From: Cantharellus purpuraceus
Taxonomy: Eukaryota > Basidiomycota > Agaricomycetes > Cantharellales > Hydnaceae
Length of the DNA: 64,000 nt
Assembly: GCA_025174535.1 (NCBI GenBank)
Contig: JALBUN010000003.1
Location: forward strand, 2,004,993 to 2,068,992
Reading direction: 5' to 3'
Shown here: positions 29,405-40,961 of the stretch, one piece after another
Layout: each line of letters opens with the position of its first letter
How positions within the stretch are numbered: position 1 is the first letter of the stretch
Notes under the pieces: model-generated
Seen by the model: only the letters and a program-made list of their open reading frames with translations
The model's database searches: none
What the model was told of the DNA's origin: nothing
Made by a program: the position numbers and the translations under genes

Positions 29405-30597
29405 CCTAGTAGAGCCGGACAACTGTGCTTTCAATCCCAAGGCCTTACTTTGCGGTGCGACTGTTGGTGACGAGGTGCGTCATCCACGCCGTGATCTTGA
29501 TGCAGAAAGGGATGTGAAGTCGGAACAGGTGAAGTGAGTCGAGCTAGTTCACATTCTTGGTGCATTGGAATGCCTGCTTACAGGACTTGTACCACAGTCA
29601 TTTGACAACATTACTATAGAAGACATCGACTTCGCTGATATGACTAGACCATGGCCAGCGCGACTAGGTGCGTGGGTTGTTCAATGGTTTGTCTTCTTCC
29701 TTCACGCCAACATCCTTCCTGGCTGCTTCCCACTTCCGGTAACTTAATGAAGGTTGTCCTTGGAGATGCGAGCCCTGGCACGGATGACAAGAAATGTCTG
29801 ACTGCTCCGCAGGTGGACGCTCTGACTCGAATATACCAACCCTTACTTGGAACAAGCGAACAGCTTCTTTACCCAAGGTATGATCCCGATGCAGAAGCCT
29901 ATGGGAGCTTTGAGGCGGTGTTTGGTGGCACTATGTTTCCCATCACAAGGGTGAGTGGTTATTTGAGTTTATGATATCCTGAATGGCTCTGCACACCTCA
30001 GGACTGGTTTCGATTCGCTGTCTATAATGATTCGAACTATATGTTTGACAACTTCAGCGTAGCAGATATCGAATTCGCTAATACAATCAATCCTGGTAGA
30101 ATCTCTACTTGGAATGGAGATCTTTCGGCGTTTCAAGAACGGGGTGGAAAATCCTGTTGTATCATGGTCGCGTCGGGGTGACCAGGTGCGTTGACGGTTT
30201 CTCACAATTTCTGTCTCCATTAATGCATATATATCCTCTCCCCTTACTGATAGCTCATCGCATCTGGCAATTCAAAGCGTCTCATTTCCTCTACCTTCCC
30301 TAAATGTACTATTGACGATTTCTAGCGGCTGTTCCTTATACCGGGGTTGGACCATTGTACCAAGGGCCCTGGCGCATGGGCTGTCGCACAATCAGGGGTC
30401 GCATCCAACCCTGTAAATGATTCGGCGCACAATGTACTACTCGCGCTTGTGGAGTGCGTAGAAGCGGGGCGTGCGCCTGATGTGATTGTGGGGGTGACAC
30501 GATCGGGGAATGTGAAGGGTGGTGCAACGCAGCAGCAGAGGGTACACTGTCGGTACCCGCACCGGTGTGTTCAACGGGACATAATTTGTTTATGAGG
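29405..30597 (+). pseudogene. Tannase/feruloyl esterase relic, 5' half missing
   Basis: Begins mid-protein at LVEPDNCAFNPKALLCGAT. The homology is then broken, and a piece reading FDNITIEDIDFAD (about 29598) is out of order relative to the family. The reading resumes at VVLGDASPGTDDKKCLTAPQVDALTRIYQPLLG and continues through YNDSNYMFDNFSVADIEFAN to the His region (GLDHCTKGPGAWAVAQ) and HCRYPHR. The nucleophile motif and signal peptide are absent and several frame breaks are present. It is closer to the copy at 31018-33161 than to tannase 1 (shared NDSAHNVLLA(L/V)VE and APDVIVG). A dead copy. Confidence 0.8.
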
Positions 30598-31017
30598 ATT
30601 GAGCTCACGGCGGTGTAGATGAAGGCGTTGGTTTCTTATAGGAGGCTGCGCAATTTTAGATCAACCTTTCACTTTTGCCATGGATTCTGATTCTCTAATG
30701 GCGCGCTCTCATCCTTCTCACAGCGTGGAATCAAAATTAATTCAGAAGTGACATGTGTGAGTTATCCTCACATTGCATATGGGGTGCCATTCTAATTACA
30801 ATATCTGATTTGCTTGCCACCTAAGATAGAGGTTCAAGAACACAACAGACATGAACACTGATCACATGTATCATATTTCTTCAGATCAATTATCACATGT
30901 TGTTCACAATACCTGTTTGTTCAGAGCTTTGGTAATTGCCACTGCAGTCGGCTATCCCACCTTCATATCTATGAAGGTAGTAATCCGACTCACTTCGACT
31001 ACAAACCAGTCGTGAAC
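30598..31017. other. No gene recognised
   Basis: Spacer between convergent tannase copies. Nothing seen. Confidence 0.4.
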
Positions 31018-33161
31018 TCAATTCTCACAAACAAACTCTGAACCATTGAACATGCTCCTCTGCGGGTATCGACAGTGCACCCTCTGCTCCTGCGTTGCGT
31101 TACTGTCCACCGGCAACGTCGTCCCCACAATAACATCAGGGGCATTCCCCTTTTCCACCCATTCCACAACGGCAAGTAGCACATTATGTGCTGAATCATT
31201 GACCACATTCGACGCGACTCCCAGCTGGCCGAAAGCTCTTGCGCTCTGACCACTGATGCAGTGGCCCATCCCAGGAATAAGGAACAGGCGGTAGAAATCG
31301 TCCAGCGAGTGCTGTGAAAGGGTGGAGGCGATGAGGTTGTATTGACGCTTGGAGTTGCCGGATGCGATAAGCTATTAATGAGAGTGCGAATTACGTTTAC
31401 CTTACTGAAGAGAGACTGCATCGAAATAGCGAACATACCGAATCGCTTCGGCCATGATACGTGAGGAATTTGCCACCTCGATTCCGGAACGCTGATAGAT
31501 TTCCATTCCAGGTAGAGATCGCTCCAGGATCGATGGTATCGGCGAATTCGATATCCTCCACGCTAAAGTTATCAAGCGAGTGACTCGAATCGTTGTGGAT
31601 AACAAATCGATACCAATCCTAAAGTTATACACAGCTATTCCACGAATTCAGTCTCCCGAACAACCACTCACGGTTGTGATATTCCATATAGTCCCATTTA
31701 GAACACCCATGGCACGGTCATAACTTTCGGCGCCAGGATCAAACCGCGGATAGACAAGCTCCCCTCTTGTCCCAATCAAGGGTGCATATATTTGCGTCAG
31801 CGCATCCACTTGCGCGCCAGTCAAGCAGTTATTCCTGTCACTCGCAGTATTGACTTCACCAAGGAAAACCTTTGACGTATCGTTGGCAACAATTGGGAGG
31901 AAAGGTTGAATATATCGTTACGTTAACGAATGAAGATGAGAAACAGGAAATGCACCTGGTCCCTTCGGTTATAGGATGTCATCTGGTTTTCCTCACGATT
32001 TTGCAACCCTGAGTTTTTATCCGTCACGTTGGAGTGTTCAAAAGGTTCATTGAGGTCCTGTGAGCAACCCCAGTCGCGTAATCCATCAGATATGTGACCT
32101 AGCTCGACTCACATTTGTAGATGCGAAGAAACTACAATCATCTCCTGCCTCAGGATAATGAGGGAGTTGTTGGCTGAAACCACACAACTGCTCATTCGTT
32201 TGCCTTGGCTTCTCGACCTGAGGGTTAGCGAAACAATCACTCTCTTTAAGTGCAGCGGTCGTATCGCAAAGTAAAGTCTTGGGATCAAAAATACACTCGT
32301 CAGGTTCGGATATAATCCCATCTTGCAATCCATCCAGACGATCACACTGGTTTAGGATTTCAGCCGAAACGACGGGCCAAAGGGATGCCGGGATGAAGCT
32401 ATCGCTGGTGCCTGGATTTGGCGCGCCTAGATGGCGAGCAAGCATCCCAGACCACCCTACTAACCGATTGAAATCCGTTGCAGGCGCCCCAGAAACGATT
32501 CCATCAAAGTCGTCCGGATACAGCAGGGCCGACTGCATGCCTTGTCTTCCCCCAGTCGAACACCCAATATAATACGACTTGTCGTGCGTGCGATTGTAAT
32601 ACGCGTTTGCGATTTGCTTCCCAAGGACGGCCTCGACATGGATCGCCCGGAAAGCGAAGTCATTGATGACCTCCGGCTGGTTTAGGAAAGGAGCACCGCC
32701 CCACCCGTCGTGCCCATTGTCGGATCCAATTGTTGCAAAATGAAGTGTGTTTCCGTAGTCCAAGTTGTCATAGTCAATACCTTATGTATACGATTCATTT
32801 ATTTCTGAATGACAGTTGGGTGAGCGTGAGAAACGAGCTTACACCCTCCGAGACCACCATTGCCAAGGGCCAGAAATCGACCAAACCACACATCGGGGAG
32901 CCACATCTCGACATGGACAGCAGATTCTGCAGTAGTATTCACAACAGCATAGACACGACAAGCATCAGTAGTCACGAAGGCCGTGGATTGGCAAGAGCCC
33001 GGCGTGGAGATTGTTTGTCGCTCCGTAATACGCTCCGCAGTCAGAACGGTCGTGTTCTCGAGGGACAGCGTCTTTAGGAGACTGGTGCAGGCATCAGGTG
33101 TAACTTGAGCTGCTGCTAGACAACTCAGGATAATGGCAAGCAGTAGAGTGAATAGTGGCAT
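31018..33161 (-). CDS. Tannase/feruloyl esterase family protein, inverted copy with an odd middle
   Basis: ATG at 33161-33159. Signal peptide MPLFTLLLAIILSCLAAAQ. First intron 32842-32781 splits the Cys codon of GGC-IDYDNLDYG exactly as in tannase 1. The nucleophile region GCSTGGRQGMQSALLYPDD is intact. The C-terminal part includes YRFVIHNDSSHSLDNFSVEDI, the His motif GMGHCISGQSARAFG (usual GGPG replaced by SGQS) and an end at FVCEN (31018). Between LLCDTTAALKESDCFANPQ (about 32230) and VFLGEVNTASDRNNC (about 31870) about 340 bases do not read as family protein. This may be a long intron or an insertion, and the relic at 29405 has a break at the same place. Probably secreted; activity uncertain. 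Confidence 0.75.
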
Positions 33162-34324
33162 TGTTGCAATGGAAGGAGGTTGCCAACTCCGGGATGGCTT
33201 GGCCACTTGAGCAACGCAGAGAGGTACATCCAGTTCCATTGCTCTGTAAATAGAGTGTATGTTGGTCACATGAGCTTAGCACTAAAATAGAATGCGAGGT
33301 TGGAAATCTAGTAACTGAGGTACCAGTACAAACAAACAATCGGCGGCTATGACTGTGTCACGTCATCTGAACGTGCATAACCTCAACTACATCCCCCTTT
33401 CGCATGCACAGGTCATGACACGAACTACTGTGATGTACAACAGCATCTTCGCGGGAAAGTCCACGCAGGCGATAAGACAACTGCACTAGTCTAGATCGGT
33501 GGAATATTAACTTGACAGTTAGATTTTCACGAGAACGATGGGATTCCGACATCTTCCTCCAGCTCCCTTTCTAAGCGCAGGCAGTCCAGCCTATTGCCAC
33601 TTCTGGCCCTAATTATGTAGGGTGCATTGGGTATGGTACTTTTCCAAGAGACAACGCGAAGCCCATGGAAGCAATAATCGTGGTCAGCGGACAACAGCGT
33701 TCCCCAGAGTCTATACATACGACAAATGGGCAGATAGAGGACATTGTGCTCCCCCTTCCCTAAGCGCAGAGCTCTATGGAGGGGCTTTTTTCTCTTTTTC
33801 TGTGTGCACTATCAGAAAGGTGCGGCATCACAGTCTTTTGATTCCCCATACTGAAACAACATTTCAGTCCACACTCCATCTTCTCGGATTACAGCTCACA
33901 ACGCAGCTATAGTGATCCCAACAACTCCTTGGACAGCGTTCAAAGTCTGCAAGTTTGCTACTCGGGTGGGAAGACTAGATTTTCTGAGCGATTCTGTCTA
34001 TTTCTTATAGAGGTGTAAAAAGAATGATCTAAAATGTGTACGACGACAGACAATGAGCCATAGCCAGTACTTTGCTGGAGTTGTTGATAGTGAGGGCTAA
34101 GGTCCGGGCCTTGAGGGGTTGGCCACAGTGGGGCACCAAGCTGCATAGAGCTGCACTATAAATTCCGTAGGACAAGGCTCGGTTTCTGTGGGGTTTGTTG
34201 CCCGGTACCATGGGCACGTCAGTGGGGATCTTTCAAGAATTCGCCATCTTCCATTTCCTAAACTGAATTGCAATATCTCGCGCTGAAAGAGTTGGAGAAT
34301 CCACGTTGACACCATTACCCAAGC
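33162..34324. other. No gene recognised
   Basis: 5' flank of the inverted tannase and unique DNA up to the MFS relic. Nothing recognised on either strand. Confidence 0.4.
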
Positions 34325-36100
34325 TCCAGATGTTTATCTTGCTCTACGTTCAGCTTGAGCCAATAACGGTGAGTTATAAATGTTGGTCAAGGAAATATGA
34401 TGATCTGATCCCGTTGCCCAGGCATTTGTGATTCTTCCATCTATCAACCAGGTGACAGCTTATCTACATCTGTTGACTCACTCTCAATGTCGCGGATAGA
34501 TGATATATGAGTATGGCATTACACACGGCGATCACGCGATAATGTGCTATTATGCGGGCACCATTGCAATTGCATTCTTGGAAATGTCTTGCGCTCCAGT
34601 TATCCTGACGGGCTTGATTGTCTATCAGAACAGACTATTTCTTTTCTTACCGAGATGATTTTTGTAGTTGCTTGGGGTAGAAGGAAAGCCCTTTTCTTTC
34701 CCAAAAGAACTGGACATCGTCCCGTGATACTCGCCGGTCTCTGTGGTCTTATACTCTCCATAACGCTCTTTGGGGTCTCCAAAGCATTTCTGACGCTAGT
34801 AGTCAGCAGAGCCTTATCCGGTGCACTCAATGGCGATGTAGGCGTAATGAAGAGCATGATGTCTGAATTAACAGACCCGACAAATCAAGCTCAAGAATTT
34901 AGTTATATGCCCCTAATTTTTGTCGGTGAGTATGGTAATCCGCGACGCATAGTGTCAGACTATTTTGATCCCTCTCAATTACCAGGTGGAACTAGTGCCG
35001 CAAGCTTTATCGGTGGGTGGCCTTCCCATCCGTATGAATGATTTCCCGGAGTTTTCATGTGGTCCAAGTTTTGGAAAGATTACCCATACGCATTACGGGT
35101 TTGTGAGTTTATTTTAGACTCTGTGATTCGCATGACTTTGTTTACGGACTCTCAATTCCAGAAGTCAAAGGCAAGGTAATTGAGGACTATAGGACATTGT
35201 CGACTACCCGTCATAGCGTTGCCAATCAAATTCAGAAGCAACTTCTCTTCTATCAAACACTTCGCTGGCTCCTCTACCTTCAATGCATGAAGTATTAACT
35301 CCCAGAGTTCTTATAACTATTCTGAACAATGGTACCTTTGCATTGGTAAGCAAATATCTTGACGAAAATATTCCCTCATTGATAAATACACGCTAGCTTA
35401 CCATTATGCTCGCCTTCCTCTAACCACTTATCTTGTCCTCTCCTATCTCACTGGGTCTTAGATTTGGACGCGTCTATCATCAGTCTAGTTTTTGGCCTAT
35501 GCGGAATCAAGAGTGGAATTTTCCAGGTCATCTCTTTGCCCCTTTGCATCGCCGGGTTCGGAAAAAGAACAATATTAATGGTCACACTTGCATCTTATGC
35601 CATGATATACTTGGCCTGGCCATTAATGTATTATCTCGCAAAGCGAGCAGGAAAATAAATGCGGGCGTGATCACGGTTTTAGCCATGCATCAAATTATTA
35701 TTGCATTGATGGGGGTGGGATTTGTTAAGTCTTCCTGTACCATTCATATATATGCAGTTGCAATGACGGTAAGTAATGCCTGAGCTTATAGGTTGCGCGC
35801 ACATTGTCATCACAAGCGCGGCTCCCACCCCAAATCCATTAGGCCCAACTACCGGCCTGTGTCAGAGCCTTGTGTCTCTGGTACGAGCATTTGGACCGGC
35901 TGCCTCGTCCTCAGTATTTGTCTTTTCCATTAAACATCATGCTTGGGGTCCAATTTTTTTATACCGTGCTCATATTGTTCGTCTTGCTAGCATTTGCGGC
36001 GTCATTGCGCCTACCCGCATGTCTCTTGGTATCACCTACCGAATATTCTCTAGATGTATCTGTGGGCGACTGGGTTATTGATCGTTGTTATAGCCAATAA
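34325..36100 (+). pseudogene. Major facilitator superfamily transporter relic
   Basis: Pieces in family order but in different frames. A first-helix region (AFVILPSINQ, then YEYGITHGDHAIMCYYAG) starts near 34420. The loop 2-3 region is degraded, then GHRPVILAGLCGLILSITLFG...SRALSGALNGDVGVMKSMM covers helices 3-5 (34710-34860). FGLCGIKSGIFQVISLPL and SYAMIYLAWPLMYYLA (about 35490-35640) follow, and finally APTPNPLGPTTGLCQSLVSL and VRAFGPAASSSVFVFS (35820-35930). The pattern fits the fungal MFS group related to yeast YCR023C and plant ZIF1. Several stops and frame shifts mean no intact 12-helix protein can be built. Some breaks might be introns, but not all. Confidence 0.7.
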
Positions 36101-36391
36101 TGAAGGAGAAGCAAGGATTGGGCGGTATAGCAACATGATGTATCCACGCTATGCATAGTCAGTCCCTCTTAGGTTTACGATCTTTAGTTTCCTGTGAAAA
36201 TGGAACATCATACGGAGGCCTTCTGCAGCAGGCTGTCTACCTCAGGTGGATGTGTAACACGAGCTCGCTGTGAGTGATAGCACACGGACTCATGGGGCCA
36301 TTCTATTCAAATACCTGATGTTTTCAGGCTCATCATGTTCAAAGTTCCAGAAAAATGTGATCGCTGATGACGACATTGCTCTCCTTGAGAC
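36101..36391. other. No gene recognised
   Basis: Spacer between the MFS relic and the 3' end of the RlpA-like gene. Nothing seen. Confidence 0.4.
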
Positions 36392-36898
36392 CTACAATAA
36401 CGTCCATTGCACGTCATGGAGACGTCCGACGGACGGATCTGCCAGTTGGTTGAATGCTGCAGGAGCCATGTCGAGGTCGAACATTGCGCAACCTTCGCAC
36501 TTGTCTTGTACCGTCACTGTGACACTTTTGCCACCAGCTACGAAGCATGCCACACGATCAGCAATTTGCCCTGCCTGCACTGATTACGTTTACTCACCGG
36601 TGACCTGGATCTGTCTCCCACACACCGGGTTGCCGTTGGATTGCGAGCCGCTGAAAATGTGATATATACGAGCTGCCACATATCTTGAATGTTGTAAGAC
36701 TCACAAGCTTTCAAAAAATTGGGTGGAGACGGCGACCATGAGGTCTGATGCAGTGTTGGTGCTTCCACAGGCCCCAAGCCCAGGTTCGAAGAATGTAAGG
36801 TCGCCTGTGTGGCTACCGCTATCCCGCGGTGCGACCGGGGCTGTGCTAGCGAGAGTGCTGAAAAGAGCAAGGGAGGCGAGGAAGGTGAATTTGAACAT
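36392..36898 (-). CDS. Small secreted RlpA-like double-psi beta-barrel protein
   Basis: Three exons on the minus strand: 36898-36705, 36650-36598 and 36537-36392, 130 residues. Signal peptide MFKFTFLASLALFSTLASTA. The barrel starts SGSHTGDLTFFEPGLGACGS. Conserved Cys lie in GLGACG, NPVCGRQ and QDKCEGCAMFDLD. The closing motif DLDMAPAAFNQLADPSVGR is typical of the RlpA/expansin-like family often named riboflavin aldehyde-forming enzyme in mushrooms. The Asp of the expansin-like active site is in CEGCAMFDLD. Secreted, probably cell-wall associated. Enzyme activity is not established for most members. TATA-like TATATG lies upstream near 37015. Confidence 0.9.
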
Positions 36899-39493
36899 TA
36901 TGACAGCAGGGTAGTTTGAATGAATAGAGTAGGTGTGTAGAATGTGCCAGACAGAGTGTTAGAAGTGTAAGGTAGCCAGACCTGGGGAAAAGAACACATT
37001 GTATCACTGGCTTTATATGTATGCCCGTACTGTGTCAGGGACAGCGGAGCTATGACATGTGAAGGCTATGGAATGCCGTGTTCATAATTAGATCGAGAAA
37101 GTGATGCAATAACGTCGGTACAGAAGCCATAGGATTGGTGGCGACTTGAGCATTTCACTGTTTCATCTGCGTCTATTGAACTGTGCATACTCAATCAACC
37201 TACAACCTCGTGCTTCTTCTAACGTACGAGCAAGGCATCTCAGGGTCATCCGGATTGGTTTGATTAGCGCGTATCTGCTAGTAGGGCCTGTCAGTGACCC
37301 TTTGCAGGGCGTTCTTGATTTACAGCAGTCAGCAGCGTGCATTGGCGTGGATTATAACAAGACATACCGGCACACCCTGGCGCACGGATCCGACAAGGTC
37401 GAGCCTGTGGGAGATCTCTTGAAGAAGCCTATGGGGGTATGTCCCAACTGAATCCATCTTGCCAAAAAAAAACGTCTCGAGGCCGGGTCCAGTCCGGGCA
37501 CACTAGTCCACAAAAGCATAACATGCCCAGAGTCTGGGTCTGGCACGGGTCTGGGGCTGTGTGGTAGTGGCTGTGATCAGAACCCATATAGGGAACGATG
37601 CAAGAGCGATGGGTAGCACGGATTTGTGATCTCAGGGTTTGATCGCTTCACTACCGGGTGCCTCTAATCAACATCCTGACACAAAATGATTCGTTGCCGT
37701 ACAAGTGCTTTATGCCTCAAGTCGAACACTCTCGGCCGCCTATCGTATACGTGCTAGTCTATAAAACATTGATTGGGTCGATTCCCAATTTGCAGTGAAG
37801 CCGTTCTGTAAAACTCGAGTTGGCTATACACGTGTCGACTCTCAAGCCCATAGTTGCGGGGTTCCGGACACAGTGCCAGGTCTCCCCTAGAATCACCTGA
37901 ACACTTTTACGCTCTCAATGGTGCTACGTTCTCTCAGCAGAGGGAGTCCCAGGAAAATCGCAGGAACACAATGTACGTCGAAGAGTTTCCGAGATGATTT
38001 CCATGCGAGACATAGAGCTCGATGCTCGGAAGTGTACATCTAGGGACGGAATGTAGCCATGGCATAGATGCCGCGGGAGCTTCCGGCACGTTTATCCGAG
38101 TAGGACGAGGACTGCAAAAAGGCACGAGCATGGTGCGAGATAGCCGAAAATCGTGATTTTGATGAGACGGGCTTCTGGGGCGTTGGACTGCATCTTACCT
38201 TATGAGGCGGTACACCGTCCTGTCATGGTTATCCCGGGGCTTTGGACGGGAAGCACATTGCGGCCAATTCAACGTGACCATAACAACACAGACAAAGCTC
38301 GCCCTAGCCCACCCCATTCGCAGTAGGAACTCACAAACACCGAAAGATGAAACCGAGTGGTCGAACGTTGTGCCCTGACATCTCGACAAACGCAGAGTTG
38401 GATAAACCTTTCTCGGTATAAATCACGTCTACCTGTAACGCATTCGTCGCGGTACATGAGCACACGGGTTATCTCGCCTTTTGACATGGTGTATACCCAT
38501 CATCGCAAACCTGGACAACCTGCAATTGGACAAAGGCGGCTTCTCACTGATGTTTCAGGGTCGGTCGTCCTGCACCCATTCGCGCCGCAGTTGTTTGGAT
38601 GATGGCGCGACCGGGCCTGGATGGGCAGTGAGTACGTTACCTCGAGGGCCGGGTCATTTCAATCAAAGGGAAGGGGGTTCGCTGCGATGTTAGCGGATCC
38701 GGTTTACTCGACCGTATACACGTGCGAAGTGTATTTTATAGACCTCTTTGAGGGTCGGCGTCCCAATGCCAGGCACAGCCGCTGTTGATGTATGATCGCT
38801 AACCCTTGTTCGTGTTTGAAACAATGATCATGGAGCCTGTTATCGAAGTTGAGTCGAGTGTGATGAAGGCACTGCTGTGGGCCGCGGCGTAAGAGTTGCA
38901 TAAATCAAGCTCCCATTATATATTGGAGTGGAGGATTCAACGTCGAGCGAGGAGTGACAATGCTAGTGTTGTCTTGAATATCGGATCGGTGGTTGTAAAG
39001 CGATTCCATCGGATAGGGTTGTTGGAGACGCTCGCCGTCATTTGATGATTGGCAAAAGGGAGTGGATCGGCCGCACCATGTTGATGGAGGTCATATAAAG
39101 CCATGCGTGGCTGACTGCGTTTGATGCGTTGCGTCCTGATAGAGGTAGCAAAATATTGACTCTTTCAGATCATGATGCTATTAAGCTTGCACCATTTAAT
39201 ACACTCACCCAAGGCGATGCAGCGGGAGGGGGGGGTGATACCACGAAAAGGATACCTTTGTCGGCGTCAACAAGGACTTGCATCGAAACATCCTATTATG
39301 GCATAAGCTATATACAAGTCACATCTACGACGTCTATGATATCGAGACAATGAGATGGTCGACGCGAATGGAGATAACAAAAGAATCACGCATACGGAAC
39401 GTAGACGTCTAACGTACACGAGTACGCCCTAGCCTGGGTTCTTGCACTACAACACACTCCCCCGCCCCCCAGCTCATACATGTAGGCCACCCA
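36899..39493. other. 2.6 kb without a recognised gene
   Basis: I checked the longest open stretches (37146, 38357, 39129) and saw no domain, splice pattern or codon bias. Three A/G-rich poly tracts only. Possibly relic DNA or regulatory sequence. Confidence 0.4.
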
Positions 39494-40815
39494 CTAGTCC
39501 ATCTGCCCAACCTGATGCGACCCGTTTGATTTCTCTCTCGTCAGAGCGCGGTGCGCAGCTTCGACTTCATCTTGCACGCGTTCGATGGATTTGAAGTATT
39601 TCACAGTCTTGACGCGCAGCTCTGCGCAGAAACACAATGTGGTGTTTCATGCGAAGAGGTGATGCACCTACCAGCTGTTGCGTCCTCGTCTGCAACGATG
39701 AGGGCCCATGGGTGTTGCTGCAACGCACTGAGCGTTGTGAGGTGGTTCACACCTTCTTCAATTGCTGTAATGACACGTGGCATGAGCAAGCGAGGTGATG
39801 GACGGTGTAGACGCACCCTTGCTGAGTGCCAGACTCTTGCGCTGGCCGGTGACGACGACGACGACTTCGCGGGCTTCGAGGACAGTGGCCACGCCGACAG
39901 TGAGGGCCATGCGGGGGACCTGGTGTGTGTCAGCAGAACACAGGGGAGATGGAGGAGTGAGGAGAATGGCAGGGCTGTCAGACCAGCCAGGGGATGTAGA
40001 CATGCCCTGTGCCTGCATACTTGGCGACACGACATTCCCCGGGAAGCAGGAACACTGTCCATAGTCGCATGTGCACCCACCTGGCTGAGGTCGTTTCCGA
40101 AGAAACGCGAGTTTGCAAGAATGGTGTCATAGGCGAGCGTTTTGATCCGCGTGCGTGACGCCAGGGAGGAGCCTGGGGCGTCGAATCATGCGCGCATGGA
40201 CAGGTCACGGGGCGACGGGGACGCACCTGGCTCGTTGAATGCCAAATGACCGTCTTCGCCGATGCCTGCGAGGAAGAGGTCGATGCCGCCGGCGTCCTTG
40301 ATGCGCTGTTCGTATGCGGCGCACTCTGCCTTGAGGTCCTGGACGGTGCCGTTCAAAATATGTGCCTGCTCGGGCGGAATGTCGATGTGCGAGAAGAACT
40401 GCGTGAACCTGCGCGTGGGAGCGTAGTGATCAGCGGCACCTCACGACGACGTCATGTGACCCCCCCCCCCACGGATGGAAGCACCCAGGCATGCACGCAC
40501 ATGAAGCTATGATAGCTCTCGGGGTGGTCGCGCGGCAAGCCGACGTACTCGTCCATGTTGAAGGTGACGACGTGCTGGAAGGAGAGGGTGCCGGCCTTGA
40601 CGAGCTTGATGAGGTGCCTGTAGGCGGGGATGGGGGAGGAGCCGGTGGGGAGGCCAAGGACGAATTTCCGGGACGGGGTGGGTGCGAACTCGTTGATGCG
40701 GAGGGCGATGTAGTTGCCAATGTACTCGCCGACGGCGGCGGGGTCGTCGCGGACGATGAAGCCTGTGCAATGCGTTAGGGATGTGTGGTCGAGAGGGGGG
40801 ATGGCACTGACGCAT
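39494..40815 (-). CDS. NAG1: Glucosamine-6-phosphate deaminase
   Basis: Seven exons on the minus strand: 40815-40812, 40762-40501, 40408-40227, 40172-40081, 39919-39817, 39764-39672 and 39621-39494, 287 residues. Converts glucosamine-6-phosphate to fructose-6-phosphate and ammonia, the last step of chitin/GlcNAc use, in the cytosol. Motifs: [19 protein letters not shown] (phosphate loop), [20 protein letters not shown] (catalytic Asp region), [20 protein letters not shown] (Asp/His active site), [19 protein letters not shown] and AIEEGVNH. The first exon carries only ATGC, and splicing to GCTTCATCG gives MRFIVRDDP, the expected start. It is divergent from SKT5 with 146 bases between the two ATGs. 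The gene looks functional. Confidence 0.92.
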
Positions 40816-40961
40816 GGCGGGCTAGGGTGGGGGAGGAAGACACAGGGCGAGTGATTTAAAGGGAGCTGCCAGGGCAGACCCGGGAGAGGTGTGCTGGCAG
40901 TGTCATTGACAACTGGGCAGGGTGACTGTGACGTGTGACAGCATAGAGAAGAGAAACCACC
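40816..40961. promoter_or_regulatory. Shared divergent promoter of NAG1 and SKT5/CHS4
   Basis: Only 146 bases separate the two ATGs. No clear TATA box on either strand; ATTTAAA at 40854-40860 is the only AT-rich patch. The context before the SKT5 ATG (AACCACCATG) is a strong initiation context. Co-control is inferred. Confidence 0.55.
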
